From NCBI RefSeq assembly GCF_041222825.1, contig NZ_CP139482.1, positions 1,457,001 through 1,521,000 of the forward strand: a stretch of DNA of 64,000 nucleotides, read 5' to 3'. The stretch comes from Candidatus Thalassolituus haligoni. Lineage in GTDB: Bacteria > Pseudomonadota > Gammaproteobacteria > Pseudomonadales > Oceanobacteraceae. The position numbers and the translations under genes are program-made. Positions 17,630 through 28,104 of the stretch are shown here, in pieces; position 1 is the stretch's first letter, and each line of letters starts with the position of its first letter. The notes beneath the pieces were generated by a model. That model saw nothing but the letters and a program-made list of their open reading frames with translations. It searched no databases and was not told the origin of the DNA.

Positions 17630-18403
17630 CTAGTCTTTTAATAACAGGCTTTTTAACAGTCGCGGGTTACTCACAATCAGGTTGGCTCCCTGACGTATGC
17701 GCGGTTCGCCGTTCATGTCAGACATCAGGCAGCCCGCTTCGGAAGCGATCAGCCCTCCGGCGAGGAGACTGAATTCATCTACGTTACTCAGTACTACGGC
17801 CTGGAAGCGGTCAGCAGCGACATAGGCAATAGACAGGGCGTTGGAACCGATGTTGCGCAACTCGTAGGTTTTGCTCATCAGCTTCATAATCCGCTCTCGC
17901 TGGGCGTAGGCTTCTTCACCTACCCCCACCGGCTGGGTATAACCCACGATGGCGTCAGCCAGGTTGTTGATGTTGCCGCAACGGATACGGCGGCCGCTTA
18001 ACTGGGCTCCGCGTCCACGAGAAGCCGTAAACTCATCGCCGTTGATTGGATTGGTAATCACCGCGTGTTCCGTCTTGCCATTGATCTGGCAGCCAACAAT
18101 GATGGCAAACGCAGGAATACCGACCCGGAAGTTGGCGATATCGTCAATGACGCAGATATGCCATACCGGTTGTTTTTCGGAACCAGAGTTCAGACCGGTT
18201 TCACGGCCGTTAAAGCTGTGCTCCGGGTAGGATTTTTTCAGTTCAAAGATGATGCTTTTTTCCAGACCAATGGTGCAGTCTGCAATAAACTTCGCTTTTT
18301 CCTGATCCGTACTTTGGTACGAATCGAAGCGGTCCAGTCGGCGGACCAGATCCTGACCCGCATTGCGCGCAGCGCGCAACGCCAAGTTCACCATGGGCTG
18401 CAT
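17630..18403 (-). CDS. suhB: SuhB-like inositol monophosphatase family protein, catalytic site degenerate
   Basis: Position (divergent from trmJ) and N terminus (MQPMVNLALRAARNAG) identify it as SuhB. The middle (FTASRGRGAQLSGRRIR, SNALSIAYVAADRFQAV) and the end (NLIVSNPRLLKSLL) follow the family. The metal-binding signature does not: the usual DPLDGTTNF is replaced by VIDDIANF, about three residues shorter and without the DGT core, and the second metal site (PWDFAAG in the family) reads VDEFSLLAGG. The first-site glutamate pair is GRETG. Phosphatase activity is therefore doubtful. E. coli SuhB also acts in rRNA antitermination complexes, a role reported not to need catalysis, which would explain retention. 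257 residues, slightly short. No frameshift is visible. Confidence 0.85.
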   Translation of the reverse strand: MQPMVNLALRAARNAGQDLVRRLDRFDSYQSTDQEKAKFIADCTIGLEKSIIFELKKSYPEHSFNGRETGLNSGSEKQPVWHICVIDDIANFRVGIPAFAIIVGCQINGKTEHAVITNPINGDEFTASRGRGAQLSGRRIRCGNINNLADAIVGYTQPVGVGEEAYAQRERIMKLMSKTYELRNIGSNALSIAYVAADRFQAVVLSNVDEFSLLAGGLIASEAGCLMSDMNGEPRIRQGANLIVSNPRLLKSLLLKD

Positions 18404-18549
18404 TGCGATAACTATCTCTTAAAGAACGAGGGAACCGGCGATTATATCAGCACTGCTATGGTTGGCGAAGCACGTTTTAGCTACACTTCGCGGTTTTTAG
18501 CCGTTCCTGCGTCATTTTGTTGGCTTGAAGGGGATGCAGGCAGCGAGTC

Positions 18550-19500
18550 ATGTCCCAATGGCCACAGCTCCAGACGGCGTCACAGATGAACGTAAAGGTG
18601 GGTGAAGTGATTTCAGACGCAGGTGACCATTATCCTCTGCTCGATGCCATTGACATCGTGATGGTGAATACCACGCATTCCGGCAATATCGGCGCAGCAG
18701 CCAGAGCGATGAAAAATATGGGGCTTGGCCAGCTGATATTGGTTGACCCGATTGCCACCGTTAATGACGAAGCGCTGGCCCGGTCGTCGCGAGCCGATGA
18801 CATTTTACAGCGGGTGCGCATTGTGCCGACGCTGGAAGAAGCGGTTGCCAACGCCAGTCTGGTGGTGGGCACCAGTGCTCGCAGTCGACATATCCCCTGG
18901 CCGTTAATGACGCCGCGCCAGGCTGCCAGCAGTGTGTGCAACGTTGCCGCTACAGGTGCTCGTGCTGCCCTGGTATTTGGGCGCGAGTCTCGAGGGCTGA
19001 CCAATGAAGAGCTTCATCTTTGTCATGCACACGTCCATATACCAACGGTTGAATCGTTTTCTTCGCTGAATGTCGCTCAGGCGATTCAGGTGTTGTGTTA
19101 CGAAATGCGTCTGGCTGCGATGGATGCTGCGGTCGCGGGTATCGGGACTGAGGCTGTTATGGGCCAGCGCTGGGGAGTGGAATGGGATCATCCACCGGCA
19201 ACCCATCAGGAACTGAACGGTATGATTCTGCATCTGGAACAAACGCTGGTTGATATTGGCTTCCTCGACCCCAATACACCCAAGCAACTGATGACCCGAT
19301 TGCGTCGCCTGTATCAGCGGGCGGAGCCAGACAAGATGGAAATCAATATGGTGCGTGGCATGCTGGCTGCGGTTCAACAGCTGGTTGTGCGTAGCCCGGG
19401 TCAGCAACCACAGCAACCGTCACTACAGCAACCGCCACAGCAACCGGATGATCAGTCGCTGATGGGGGATGCATCTCAAGGGAACCGCTCTGATGTTTAA
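18550..19500 (+). CDS. trmJ: tRNA (cytidine/uridine-2'-O)-methyltransferase TrmJ
   Basis: SPOUT-class enzyme that 2'-O-methylates position 32 of several tRNAs. Signatures: [40 protein letters not shown] and [22 protein letters not shown], which together form the SAM-binding trefoil knot. The N terminus has about 30 extra residues; ATG 18550 is chosen, but ATG 18586 is possible. The C terminus ends in a glutamine/proline-rich tail ([14 protein letters not shown]) not seen in E. coli TrmJ. Its last 8 bases overlap the cysE start. Divergent from suhB, as is usual in gammaproteobacteria. Confidence 0.93.
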   Translation: MSQWPQLQTASQMNVKVGEVISDAGDHYPLLDAIDIVMVNTTHSGNIGAAARAMKNMGLGQLILVDPIATVNDEALARSSRADDILQRVRIVPTLEEAVANASLVVGTSARSRHIPWPLMTPRQAASSVCNVAATGARAALVFGRESRGLTNEELHLCHAHVHIPTVESFSSLNVAQAIQVLCYEMRLAAMDAAVAGIGTEAVMGQRWGVEWDHPPATHQELNGMILHLEQTLVDIGFLDPNTPKQLMTRLRRLYQRAEPDKMEINMVRGMLAAVQQLVVRSPGQQPQQPSLQQPPQQPDDQSLMGDASQGNRSDV

Positions 19501-20335
19501 GCAACTCCGTGAAGACGTCGCCTGTGTGTTCGAACGCGATCCTGCGGCTCGAAACACGTTTGAAGTACTGACGACCTATCCGGGCGTACACGCCATTTTG
19601 CATTATCGGCTGGCCAACGGTCTCTGGCGGCGCGGGTTCAAATGGCTGGCGCGTTTGCTGTCGACCTTCAGCCGCTGGCTGACCGGCATTGAAATTCACC
19701 CCGGTGCGACGATTGGACGACGATTTTTTATCGACCATGGCATGGGTGTGGTGATTGGTGAAACCGCCGAGATCGGTGACGATTGCACGCTGTATCACGG
19801 TGTAACGCTGGGGGGCACCAGCTGGAACAAGGGCAAGCGCCACCCGACCTTGCAGGATGGCGTTGTGGTCGGTGCTGGTGCCAAGGTGTTGGGGCCAATC
19901 GTGGTGGGCAAGAATGCTCGTATTGGTTCCAATGCGGTGGTCACCAAGGCTGTTCCCGAAGGTGCGACGGTGGTGGGTATTCCAGGTCGGATTGTACGGG
20001 TCGCGGGCAAGAAAAAGCCGTTGCCGGAAGGCACAGTACGGATGGCCGAGAAACTGGGGTTTGATGCCTACGGTATTGCGGATGGCACACCGGATCCGAT
20101 TGCCCGCTCGATTCACAATATGATGGATCATATGGATGCGGTGGACAGCAAGATTGATCGTATGTGCAAGGCGCTGCATCAGGTTGGTATTCACAGTTGT
20201 GATGATGCGTTGCCACAACTGGAGCGTGAGCACTTTGTCAGCCTCGGTGATCTGGATGACCAGCAGCGCAGTGCCGGCGCTGACTCTGCAGACGATGACA
20301 TGCCAGAGACCACGAACCACAATGGCCCTGCTTGA
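19493..20335 (+). CDS. cysE: serine O-acetyltransferase
   Basis: Makes O-acetylserine from serine and acetyl-CoA, the substrate of CysM/CysK. N-terminal helical domain, then left-handed beta-helix hexapeptide repeats with [22 protein letters not shown] (catalytic His), LYHGVTLGG and [24 protein letters not shown] 19493 has AAGGGA upstream and overlaps the trmJ stop, so translation is probably coupled. At 280 residues it has a C-terminal extension beyond the catalytic core, rich in acidic residues ([17 protein letters not shown]). Confidence 0.95.
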   Translation: MFKQLREDVACVFERDPAARNTFEVLTTYPGVHAILHYRLANGLWRRGFKWLARLLSTFSRWLTGIEIHPGATIGRRFFIDHGMGVVIGETAEIGDDCTLYHGVTLGGTSWNKGKRHPTLQDGVVVGAGAKVLGPIVVGKNARIGSNAVVTKAVPEGATVVGIPGRIVRVAGKKKPLPEGTVRMAEKLGFDAYGIADGTPDPIARSIHNMMDHMDAVDSKIDRMCKALHQVGIHSCDDALPQLEREHFVSLGDLDDQQRSAGADSADDDMPETTNHNGPA

Positions 20336-20444
20336 GGGTGAGCAAAATAGTGCAAGCAAGATAGTGGGCAACAGGATGTTGGTACAACCGAGAGACTTGA
20401 AGCGGGCCAAATTGACGGACTTTATGCAGATATAGTTGACTGCA

Positions 20445-20469
20445 ATAGTTGACGGTATTAGTCGGATAT
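20445..20469 (+). promoter_or_regulatory. IscR type 1 binding site
   Basis: The 25-base segment matches the E. coli type 1 IscR consensus (ATASYYGACTRWWWYAGTCRRSTAT) at 23 positions by eye, with mismatches at positions 10 and 22. It covers the -35 element and spacer of the promoter below, as expected for autorepression by [2Fe-2S]-IscR. Confidence 0.75.
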
Positions 20470-20478
20470 AAACATAAT
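20449..20478 (+). promoter_or_regulatory. iscR promoter
   Basis: -35 TTGACG (20449-20454), 18-base spacer, -10 CATAAT (20473-20478). The IscR box overlaps it. A ribosome-binding site GGAGG follows at 20491. Confidence 0.65.
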
Positions 20479-20504
20479 GCCGATCCGATCGGAGGAAGTT
20501 TTAT

Positions 20505-20987
20505 ATGCGACTGACAACCAAGGGCCGCTATGCGGTGACTGCCATGCTGGATTTGGCCATTCACGCTGAGAATGGCCCTGTCAGCCTGAATGATATATCG
20601 GGTCGGCAGGGCATCTCGCTGTCGTACCTGGAACAATTGTTTGCACGTTTGCGGCGTTGTGAACTGGTATCGAGTGTGCGCGGCCCAGGCGGTGGTTATC
20701 GCCTCAGTCGTGAGCTGGGTGCCATCAATGTTGCGGAAATCGTCGACGCTGTTAATGAGTCGATGGATGCCACCCGTTGTAACAAGCGCGGCGATTGCCA
20801 GGAAGGACACGAGTGCCTGACCCATCATCTGTGGCTTGACCTGAGTGACCAGATTCACGACTTTCTGTCAGCGATCAGTCTGCAAGAGCTGATTGTCAGG
20901 CAGGAGATCCAGAATACGGCACACCGTCAGGATATGCAGTCGGGTAATCGTATCAAGGCCTTCTTGTCTGACGCCATGAATGGCTGA
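20505..20987 (+). CDS. iscR: Fe-S cluster-responsive transcriptional regulator IscR
   Basis: Rrf2-family repressor/activator that carries a [2Fe-2S] cluster and sets the level of Fe-S cluster assembly. N-terminal winged helix [18 protein letters not shown] ... [16 protein letters not shown], with the cluster ligands in [19 protein letters not shown] (three cysteines and the family histidine) near residues 91-108. 160 residues. Good ribosome-binding site GGAGGAAG. First gene of the reduced isc locus. Confidence 0.96.
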   Translation: MRLTTKGRYAVTAMLDLAIHAENGPVSLNDISGRQGISLSYLEQLFARLRRCELVSSVRGPGGGYRLSRELGAINVAEIVDAVNESMDATRCNKRGDCQEGHECLTHHLWLDLSDQIHDFLSAISLQELIVRQEIQNTAHRQDMQSGNRIKAFLSDAMNG

Positions 20988-21153
20988 GCAGGTTTGATAT
21001 ATGTTGCTGCGCGGTGGTCAGCGTTCTGCTTCTGGCCGCCGTGCCCGGCACTGATAACAGCTGACACAACACCGATACTGCGTTGTCGATGTCTTGACCC
21101 GCGTGGCGGAGTCGCCACAATACTACCTCCGCCTGACGTGATTTGGATTTGCA

Positions 21154-22326
21154 ATGAAAACCCTTTACCTCGATTACGCTGCCACCACACCGGTTGATCC
21201 GGTGGTTGCCGAAGCCATGGCCGCTTGTCTGACCATGGATGGCAATTTCGCCAATCCGGCATCGCGTTCCCATCGTTTTGGCTGGCAGGCTGAGCAGGCG
21301 GTTGAAAAAGCCCGTCGTCAGGTAGCCGACCTGCTGGGTGCCGATCCGCGTGAAATTGTCTGGACCTCGGGAGCGACAGAAAGCAACAACCTGGCGCTCA
21401 AGGGTGTGGTTGAATATTACCGTCGCCATCATCCTGGCAAGTCCTGTCATATCATCAGTTCATCCATCGAGCACAAGGCAATACTCGACACCCTGAACTG
21501 GCTGAAACAGCAGGGCGTGGACATTACCTTATTGGCACCGGATGCGGATGGCCTGATTCATCCCCGCCAGGTCAGCGATGCGCTGAGAGACGATACCGTA
21601 CTGGTATCGCTGATGGCGGTGAATAACGAAATTGGTACCTTGACCGATATCGCGGCGGTGGCGGCGCAGCTCAGTGATCATCCGGCGCTGTTGCATGTCG
21701 ATGCGGCCCAGGCGGTCGGCAAACTACCGGTCAATGTGAACCACTGGCGAGTCGATCTGCTGTCGGTATCGGCGCACAAGTTCTATGGCCCCAAGGGCAT
21801 GGGGGTGTTGTACGTGCGGCGTCAGCCGCAAGCCCACGTCGATGCCCAGATTCATGGTGGTGGCCATGAGCGCGGTATGCGTTCGGGCACGCTGCCAACG
21901 CACCAGATTGTCGGTATCGGCACCGCCGCACAGCAGGTTGCCGAGCAGTTGACGGAAGAAGTAGCACGGATTTGTGCGCTGCGTGACCGTCTGGAACAGG
22001 CGTTACTGGCGCTGGGCGACGTGTATCTTAATGGCCATCCGCAGCAGCGTGTTGCCGGACACCTGAACCTGTCGTTTGACGGGGTTGATGGCGAAATCCT
22101 GCTGGCCTCCCTGGCTCAGGTTGCGGTGTCGTCCGGGTCGGCCTGTACGTCTGCCAGTGTGGAGCCTTCCTATGTGCTCAAGGCGCTTGGTCGTAGCAAC
22201 GGATTGGCGCATGCCGGGTTGCGTTTCAGTATCGGCCGTTACACCACGGCGGAGGATATTGACTTCGCCATTGAGCAGGTTAGCCGGGTCGTGACGTTGT
22301 TACGCCAACAAACCCGCCGGGTCTGA
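21154..22326 (+). CDS. iscS: cysteine desulfurase IscS
   Basis: PLP enzyme that takes sulfur from cysteine for Fe-S clusters and tRNA thiolation. N-terminal YLDYAATTPVDPVV, ATESNNLALKG, PLP lysine in SVSAHKFYGPKGMG near residue 206, and the mobile catalytic cysteine in SSGSACTSASVEPSYVLKALG near residue 328. 390 residues. It lacks the usual E. coli-like C-terminal IscU-binding ending (it ends TLLRQQTRRV). The next gene is ndk 113 bases later: iscU, iscA, hscB, hscA and fdx are absent from this locus. Confidence 0.95.
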   Translation: MKTLYLDYAATTPVDPVVAEAMAACLTMDGNFANPASRSHRFGWQAEQAVEKARRQVADLLGADPREIVWTSGATESNNLALKGVVEYYRRHHPGKSCHIISSSIEHKAILDTLNWLKQQGVDITLLAPDADGLIHPRQVSDALRDDTVLVSLMAVNNEIGTLTDIAAVAAQLSDHPALLHVDAAQAVGKLPVNVNHWRVDLLSVSAHKFYGPKGMGVLYVRRQPQAHVDAQIHGGGHERGMRSGTLPTHQIVGIGTAAQQVAEQLTEEVARICALRDRLEQALLALGDVYLNGHPQQRVAGHLNLSFDGVDGEILLASLAQVAVSSGSACTSASVEPSYVLKALGRSNGLAHAGLRFSIGRYTTAEDIDFAIEQVSRVVTLLRQQTRRV

Positions 22327-22383
22327 CGTTGAGTGTTATGTCAGAGAGACGTCACACGCGTACACCTTTCATCAAAACGTGCG

Positions 22384-22389
22384 TATAAT
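22384..22389 (+). promoter_or_regulatory. putative -10 of the ndk promoter
   Basis: A perfect TATAAT lies 51 bases before ndk in the short iscS-ndk gap; no clear -35 at 17 bases is seen. Confidence 0.5.
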
Positions 22390-22439
22390 CCGCCGGATTT
22401 TTAAACCCCTGAATACCTTATTACTATTGGAGCAAATAC

Positions 22440-22865
22440 ATGGCTGTTGAACGCACGCTGTCTATCGTTAAACCAGACGCAGTTGCCAAAAATGCAATCG
22501 GTGACATCATGGCCCGTTTTGAAAAGGCCGGCCTGAGCATCGTTGCAGCCAAAATGGTTCGCCTGGGCGACGACAAAGCTGGCGGTTTCTATGCTGAGCA
22601 CAAGGAACGTCCTTTCTACAAGCATCTGGTTGCTTTTATGACGTCCGGCCCGGTTGTTGTGCAGGTACTGGAAGGCGAAAATGCTATCCTGCTGAACCGC
22701 GAACTGATGGGTGCTACCAACCCGAAAGAAGCCGCTGCCGGTACAATCCGCGCTGACTTCGCTGAAAGCATTGACGCCAACGCAGTACATGGTTCTGACT
22801 CTGCCGAATCTGCGGCTCGTGAAATCGCGTATTTCTTCTCTGCCGACGAAATCTGCGCCCGTTGA
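22440..22865 (+). CDS. ndk: nucleoside diphosphate kinase
   Basis: Transfers the gamma-phosphate between nucleotides through a phosphohistidine. Typical start [20 protein letters not shown] and active-site [20 protein letters not shown] with the catalytic histidine near residue 117. 141 residues; ribosome-binding GGAG at 22429. Own promoter and a hairpin terminator downstream suggest a single-gene unit. Confidence 0.97.
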   Translation: MAVERTLSIVKPDAVAKNAIGDIMARFEKAGLSIVAAKMVRLGDDKAGGFYAEHKERPFYKHLVAFMTSGPVVVQVLEGENAILLNRELMGATNPKEAAAGTIRADFAESIDANAVHGSDSAESAAREIAYFFSADEICAR

Positions 22866-22873
22866 TTTTGTCT

Positions 22874-22898
22874 GAACGGGAGCGGTTTGCTCCCGTTC
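22874..22898 (+). terminator. probable terminator after ndk
   Basis: 10-bp perfect stem gaacgggagc / gctcccgttc with a 5-base loop, followed by a T-rich but interrupted tract (gttctgtatttt). Confidence 0.65.
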
Positions 22899-22944
22899 GT
22901 TCTGTATTTTCCTGCTCGGAAGCGCTACGCCAGGTAACAGCTCG

Positions 22945-24063
22945 ATGACCGATACCACTCAAAAGATCAATCTGCTGGGCTTGTCTCCAGCGAAAATGGA
23001 AGCCTTTTTCATCGATATCGGTGAAAAGAAATTCCGTGCCCAGCAGATGCTGAAGTGGATCCATCAGTATGGCGAAGCCGATTTTGAAAAAATGACCAAT
23101 ATGGGCAAGCCCCTGCGCGCCAAACTGGCTGAGATCGCAGAAATACGCTTGCCTGAAGTGGTCTACGAAGATATTTCTACCGATGGCACCCGCAAATGGG
23201 TGATGCGGATGCCTGGAGGCAGCTCGATTGAAACCGTCTACATACCCGAAAAAGAACGCGGCACCCTGTGTGTCAGCTCACAGATTGGTTGCTCGCTCGA
23301 TTGCAGCTTTTGCTCCACCGGCAAACAGGGTTTTAACCGCGATCTGAGTGTGGCCGAAATTATCGGCCAGGTGTACGTTGCTGCGATGAGCTTTCATGGA
23401 CCAGGTGAACGGCGTGAACGTCGTATTACCAACGTGGTCATGATGGGCATGGGCGAACCGCTGTTGAATTTCGACAACGTGGTTGACGCCATGCACCTGA
23501 TGATGGAAGACAACGCCTACGGCTTGTCCAAACGTCGGGTAACCCTGAGTACGTCGGGTGTGGTGCCGATGATGGATAAATTGGGTGAAGTGACCGATGT
23601 CTCCCTGGCTGTGTCTCTGCATGCCCCGAATGACGAGCTGCGTAACCAACTGGTGCCAATCAATCGCAAATACCCGATTGCCGAGTTGATTGCCGCGACC
23701 AATCGTTATTTGGCCAGACTGCCTGATCGTCGCAAAGCCACCATTGAATACACCATGATGGAAGGGGTGAACGATAGCCTGGAAAATGCCATCGAGCTGG
23801 CTGAACTGCTGAAACAGGTGCCCTGCAAGATCAATCTGATCCCGTTTAATCCGTTCCCGAATTCAGGTTACAAACGTCCGAGTAATAATCGTGTCTACCG
23901 TTTCCGCGATCATCTGGTCAGTCAGAATCATATTGTAACGATACGCTCGACACGCGGTGATGATATTGACGCCGCTTGCGGCCAGCTGGTCGGCAAGGTC
24001 GAGGATCGTACGCGCCGCAGCGAGCGCTATATCAATGCGGTGCAACTGGATTCCAACCAATAA
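22945..24063 (+). CDS. rlmN: dual-specificity RNA methyltransferase RlmN
   Basis: Radical-SAM enzyme that makes m2A2503 in 23S rRNA and m2A37 in tRNA. Radical-SAM cysteines in [17 protein letters not shown] near residue 115-125, [32 protein letters not shown], and the catalytic C-terminal cysteine in [12 protein letters not shown]. 372 residues. Upstream ndk and downstream pilF keep the common gammaproteobacterial order. Confidence 0.96.
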   Translation: MTDTTQKINLLGLSPAKMEAFFIDIGEKKFRAQQMLKWIHQYGEADFEKMTNMGKPLRAKLAEIAEIRLPEVVYEDISTDGTRKWVMRMPGGSSIETVYIPEKERGTLCVSSQIGCSLDCSFCSTGKQGFNRDLSVAEIIGQVYVAAMSFHGPGERRERRITNVVMMGMGEPLLNFDNVVDAMHLMMEDNAYGLSKRRVTLSTSGVVPMMDKLGEVTDVSLAVSLHAPNDELRNQLVPINRKYPIAELIAATNRYLARLPDRRKATIEYTMMEGVNDSLENAIELAELLKQVPCKINLIPFNPFPNSGYKRPSNNRVYRFRDHLVSQNHIVTIRSTRGDDIDAACGQLVGKVEDRTRRSERYINAVQLDSNQ

Positions 24064-24074
24064 GGCCCTCAGGT

Positions 24075-24875
24075 ATGAGACAACTCAGCAACACCTTGCA
24101 GCAACTGCTCATGATTACCCTGACGCTGGTTTTGACGGCCTGTGTCACTACCACCGAAAGCCGTTTGCAAAAAAACAAGAACCCGGACAAGGCGTTGGAA
24201 AACTATACCCAGCTCGGTTTTGGCTATTTGAAACAGAATCGCCCGGATCTGGCCCGTCAGCGGCTGCAAAAGGCGCTGTCGATTGATGCTGACCATGCAC
24301 CGGCCAACGACGCGATGGGGCTGGTCTGGCAAATGGAAGGAGAATACGACCTGGCGGAAGAGTTTATGCGCAAGGCGATCTCCAACGACAGTTCTTACGC
24401 CGCCGCAAAACATCACCTGGGTCGGTTGTATGCCCAGATGCAGCAATACAATAAGGCCGAAAAATGGCTTGAGACTGCGGCCGGTGATCGTTATTACGAC
24501 GGTCGTGCCAATGCCTACAACGACCTGGCAATGAACTATTACCGCCAGAATGAACCAGTAAAAGCGATTGATAATTATCTCGAAGCCCTGCGTTTGTCGC
24601 CGTACAACGTTGACGCTTTGGTGAACGCATCGACCTTGCTGTTCGAGGCCCAGCGTTACGACGAATCACGCAAGTATTTTGACCGGCTGGATCGACTGGT
24701 GATCAAGGGTAACACCCGTCACACGTCTCACAGCCTGTGGCTGGGTATCAAACTGGCGACCATTTACCAGGATACCGACAAAGTGATTGGGTTAGCGACG
24801 CAATTGAAAAAACAATTCCCCGACTCCAACGAGTATCGCCTGTACCAGGAATCCCTGGGCAGCGCCAAAGATTGA
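24075..24875 (+). CDS. pilF: type IV pilus biogenesis lipoprotein PilF/PilW
   Basis: Outer-membrane pilotin for secretin PilQ assembly. Lipoprotein signal [23 protein letters not shown] with the lipobox cysteine near residue 23, then tandem TPR repeats ([49 protein letters not shown]). ATG 24075 starts the signal peptide, 11 bases after the rlmN stop; an in-frame ATG upstream at 23976 lies in rlmN and is rejected. 266 residues. The rodZ gene usually found next is missing. Confidence 0.92.
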   Translation: MRQLSNTLQQLLMITLTLVLTACVTTTESRLQKNKNPDKALENYTQLGFGYLKQNRPDLARQRLQKALSIDADHAPANDAMGLVWQMEGEYDLAEEFMRKAISNDSSYAAAKHHLGRLYAQMQQYNKAEKWLETAAGDRYYDGRANAYNDLAMNYYRQNEPVKAIDNYLEALRLSPYNVDALVNASTLLFEAQRYDESRKYFDRLDRLVIKGNTRHTSHSLWLGIKLATIYQDTDKVIGLATQLKKQFPDSNEYRLYQESLGSAKD

Positions 24876-24904
24876 TCACAGGCACAAGCGAGCGAGACAG
24901 ACTG

Positions 24905-26014
24905 ATGCATTTTGAAAATCCGATCAAACGTCGCAAAAGCCGCAAGATCATGGTGGGCGACGTCGCTGTTGGCGGTGATGCACCGATTTCGATTCAGACC
25001 ATGACCAACACCGAAACTACCGATGTAGCCGCCACCGTCGCGCAAATCCGGCGGGCTCAGGACGCCGGAGCCGATATCGTGCGAGTCTCGGTGCCGTCCA
25101 TGGACGCCGCAGAAGCCTTTGGTCAGATTCGCAAGCAGGTCACTATTCCGCTGGTAGCCGATATTCATTTCGATTACCGCATAGCCCTGCGGGTTGCCGA
25201 ACTGGGTGTCGATTGTCTGCGTATCAATCCCGGTAATATTGGTCGTGAAGATCGGGTACGGGCGGTGGTGGATGCCGCACGTGACAACAATATCCCGATC
25301 CGCATTGGCGTTAATGCCGGTTCGCTGGAAAAAGACCTGCAAAAGAAATACGGCGAGCCAACCCCCGCAGCGCTGGTGGAATCCGCCATGCGCCATATCG
25401 ATATTCTCGATCGCCTCGACTTTCAGGAATACAAACTGAGCCTGAAAGCATCGGATATTTTTATGACGGTGGCCGCTTATCGTCAGATTGCCAGCCAGAT
25501 CGAACAACCGTTACATCTGGGCATCACCGAAGCCGGTGGCTTGCGTGGTGGCACGGTAAAATCCTCGATTGGTCTTGGTCTGCTGTTATGGGACGGCATT
25601 GGCGACACCATTCGAGTGTCATTAGCGGCCGACCCGATTGAAGAGGTCAAGGTCGGCTGGGATATGCTGAAGTCGCTGAAAGTGCGCTCCCGTGGCATTA
25701 ACTTTATTGCCTGCCCAAGCTGCTCACGGCAGAATTTTGACGTCATCAAAACCATGAACGACCTGGAAAGCCGGGTCGAAGACATCCGTACCAATATGGA
25801 CGTGGCGGTGATTGGCTGTGTGGTGAATGGGCCAGGAGAAGCCAAAGAAGTCGACCTGGGGCTGGCCGGTGGTCAGCCTAACCTGGTGTACATCGACGGC
25901 AAACCGGCGGGCAAACTGAATAACGATACCCTGGTAGATGATCTCGAACGTCTGATTCGTGAACGTGCCGACCAGCTCGACAAAGAACGTGAACATCTGA
26001 TTGTCTCCAGCTGA
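24905..26014 (+). CDS. ispG: 4-hydroxy-3-methylbut-2-en-1-yl diphosphate synthase
   Basis: MEP-pathway [4Fe-4S] enzyme. Start [20 protein letters not shown] at ATG 24905, TIM-barrel signature [12 protein letters not shown], then INPGNIG, GITEAGG and the cluster cysteines in [14 protein letters not shown] and [13 protein letters not shown]. 369 residues, bacterial short form. dxr for the same pathway is at 58.6 kb. Follows pilF after 29 bases and precedes hisS. Confidence 0.96.
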   Translation: MHFENPIKRRKSRKIMVGDVAVGGDAPISIQTMTNTETTDVAATVAQIRRAQDAGADIVRVSVPSMDAAEAFGQIRKQVTIPLVADIHFDYRIALRVAELGVDCLRINPGNIGREDRVRAVVDAARDNNIPIRIGVNAGSLEKDLQKKYGEPTPAALVESAMRHIDILDRLDFQEYKLSLKASDIFMTVAAYRQIASQIEQPLHLGITEAGGLRGGTVKSSIGLGLLLWDGIGDTIRVSLAADPIEEVKVGWDMLKSLKVRSRGINFIACPSCSRQNFDVIKTMNDLESRVEDIRTNMDVAVIGCVVNGPGEAKEVDLGLAGGQPNLVYIDGKPAGKLNNDTLVDDLERLIRERADQLDKEREHLIVSS

Positions 26015-26071
26015 GACCGCAGAACAAAGCAGAACTTGAGACTGCAGAACTACAGGAATAACCCAGAGATT

Positions 26072-27352
26072 ATGGCCAAGAAAATACAAGCCATCCGCGG
26101 CATGAACGACATTCTGCCTGCGCAAAGCCCGGTGTGGCAGTACCTGGAAGGTACGGTCAAGGATCTGCTGGCTGGACATGGCTATGACGAAATCCGTATG
26201 CCGATTGTCGAGCAGACCAATCTGTTCAAACGCTCCATTGGCGAAGTGACGGACATCGTCGAAAAAGAAATGTACACCTTTGAAGACCGCAACGGTGACA
26301 GCCTGACGCTGCGCCCGGAAGGCACCGCCAGCTGCGTCCGTGCTTGTGAAGAACACGGCTTGCTCTATAACCAGACCCAACGGCTGTGGTACACCGGCCC
26401 GATGTTCCGCCACGAACGGCCACAAAAAGGCCGTTACCGCCAGTTCTACCAGGTGGGAGTGGAAACCTTTGGCATCAGCACGTCCGATATCGACGCCGAA
26501 CTGATTCTGATGACGGCCCGTTTGTGGCAGCAACTCGGCCTCACCGATGCGGTCACACTGCAACTGAATACCCTGGGCAGCAACGCCGCGCGGGCTGAAT
26601 ACCGCGCCGCACTGGTGGAATACCTCAGTCAGTTCAAAGACCAGCTGGATGAAGACAGCCAGCGTCGTCTGGAAAGCAACCCGCTGCGAGTATTGGACTC
26701 CAAAGACCCTGACACCCAGGCGCTGCTGGCTGATGCGCCGCAGCTGCATGACCATCTGGATGACGACAGTCGGGAGCACTTTGCCAAACTGCGCGCTATT
26801 CTCGATGCCGCCGGTATCCGCTACGAAATCAACCAGCGTCTGGTGCGTGGACTCGATTACTACAACAAGACCGTGTTTGAATGGGTCACCGATCAGCTCG
26901 GCTCCCAGGGTACGGTCTGTGCCGGTGGTCGTTACGATGGTCTGGTGGAACAGCTGGGTGGCAAACCGACGCCAGCAGTGGGTTTTGCCATGGGGGTTGA
27001 ACGCCTGATCCTGTTGCTGGAAACCCTGGACGTGATTCCGCCAGCAGTTACCCAAACCGTTGATCTGTACCTGTGTGCCATGGGTGAGGGTGCTGATCTG
27101 ACGGCCTTGCTGTTGGCCGATAGCCTGCGGGAAGAACACAGCTGGCTGCGGATACAAACCCACTGCGGTGGTGGCAGCTTCAAGAGTCAGATGAAAAAAG
27201 CCGACAAGAGTGGCGCCCGCTTTGCCTTGTTACTCGGCGAAAGCGAACTGGCTGAGCAACAGATCACTATCAAAGATTTGCGCAACGATGCCGAACAGCA
27301 AACCGTTGCGCAGGCCGGTTTGTCAGACTGGCTGGCTGAGGCAATGCTGTAA
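26072..27352 (+). CDS. hisS: histidine-tRNA ligase
   Basis: Class II aminoacyl-tRNA synthetase. N terminus [17 protein letters not shown], motif 2 region [14 protein letters not shown] and [17 protein letters not shown], HisA motif [14 protein letters not shown], motif 3 [16 protein letters not shown]-terminal anticodon-binding domain. ATG 26072 chosen because it gives the normal N terminus; ATG 26036 would add 12 residues. 426 residues. Confidence 0.96.
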   Translation: MAKKIQAIRGMNDILPAQSPVWQYLEGTVKDLLAGHGYDEIRMPIVEQTNLFKRSIGEVTDIVEKEMYTFEDRNGDSLTLRPEGTASCVRACEEHGLLYNQTQRLWYTGPMFRHERPQKGRYRQFYQVGVETFGISTSDIDAELILMTARLWQQLGLTDAVTLQLNTLGSNAARAEYRAALVEYLSQFKDQLDEDSQRRLESNPLRVLDSKDPDTQALLADAPQLHDHLDDDSREHFAKLRAILDAAGIRYEINQRLVRGLDYYNKTVFEWVTDQLGSQGTVCAGGRYDGLVEQLGGKPTPAVGFAMGVERLILLLETLDVIPPAVTQTVDLYLCAMGEGADLTALLLADSLREEHSWLRIQTHCGGGSFKSQMKKADKSGARFALLLGESELAEQQITIKDLRNDAEQQTVAQAGLSDWLAEAML

Positions 27353-27444
27353 CCTCTATAACGCTCGCTCAGTCATACACATATTGAATACATTTCGAAT
27401 AAAAATCGAATGAACATAACGAATACGAATAAGGTAGCCAGGAC

Positions 27445-28104
27445 ATGACGGAACTGCGTACGGATGAAGAACAGGCAGAAATGCTCAAGCGCTGGTGGAA
27501 TGAGCACGGCAAAAGCACACTCGTTTCCATCATAGTGGTAGCCGGTGGCTGGATGGGCTGGAACTTCTACCAGGATCAGCAACAGACAACCGGTGAAACC
27601 GCGTCAGCACTGTATACAACCATGACAGAAAAAGCCGCCGCCGCGATAACCACCCATGATGAAGCCGCCCAGCAAGAAGCCGTGGTACTGGCCGAAAAAC
27701 TGAAAAACGACTTCAGTGGCAGCAGTTACAGCCAGTTCGCCAGCCTGTTTCTGGCGCGTTTTGCTGCCGACAACGGTGACATGAACAGTGCTGCAGACGA
27801 GCTGCGAGTCTTGGTCGACAGTGCAGAAGCACCGGTGAAATATCTGGCTACGGCCCGTCTGGCAGACGTACTGGTTGAACTGAATGACCCGGATGCCGCA
27901 CTGGCACTGGTAAATGAAGTGCCAGACCCGGCCTATGCGCCGCAGTACCTCGAAGCCCGTGGGGATGCGCTGTTCCGTAAGGGCGACAAGGCCGCTGCCC
28001 GTACCGCTTATCTCGAAGCTCTGGACGCGGCCTCTGAACTGGGGGTCGATACCCAGTTGTTGCAGCGCAAGGCCGATTTTCTGATCGCGGCTGAGGACGC
28101 CTGA
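27445..28104 (+). CDS. yfgM: YfgM family tetratricopeptide inner-membrane protein
   Basis: Bitopic membrane protein, family linked to the SecYEG translocon/PpiD chaperone network. N-terminal cytoplasmic segment (LRTDEEQAEMLKRWWNEHGK), membrane helix TLVSIIVVAGGWMGWNFYQ (residues 25-45), then a periplasmic TPR-like domain (DAALALVNEVPDPAYAPQYLEARGDALFRKGD). 219 residues. Its stop overlaps the bamB start (TGATG). Confidence 0.9.
   Translation: MTELRTDEEQAEMLKRWWNEHGKSTLVSIIVVAGGWMGWNFYQDQQQTTGETASALYTTMTEKAAAAITTHDEAAQQEAVVLAEKLKNDFSGSSYSQFASLFLARFAADNGDMNSAADELRVLVDSAEAPVKYLATARLADVLVELNDPDAALALVNEVPDPAYAPQYLEARGDALFRKGDKAAARTAYLEALDAASELGVDTQLLQRKADFLIAAEDA

Noticed and set aside
19343..20410. 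Minus-strand ORF of 355 codons opposite cysE
   Set aside because: CysE hexapeptide repeats explain the region; the antisense protein has no signal peptide or domain.
25724..27163. Minus-strand ORF of 479 codons opposite ispG/hisS
   Set aside because: Both plus-strand genes are unmistakable; antisense composition is that of a shadow frame.
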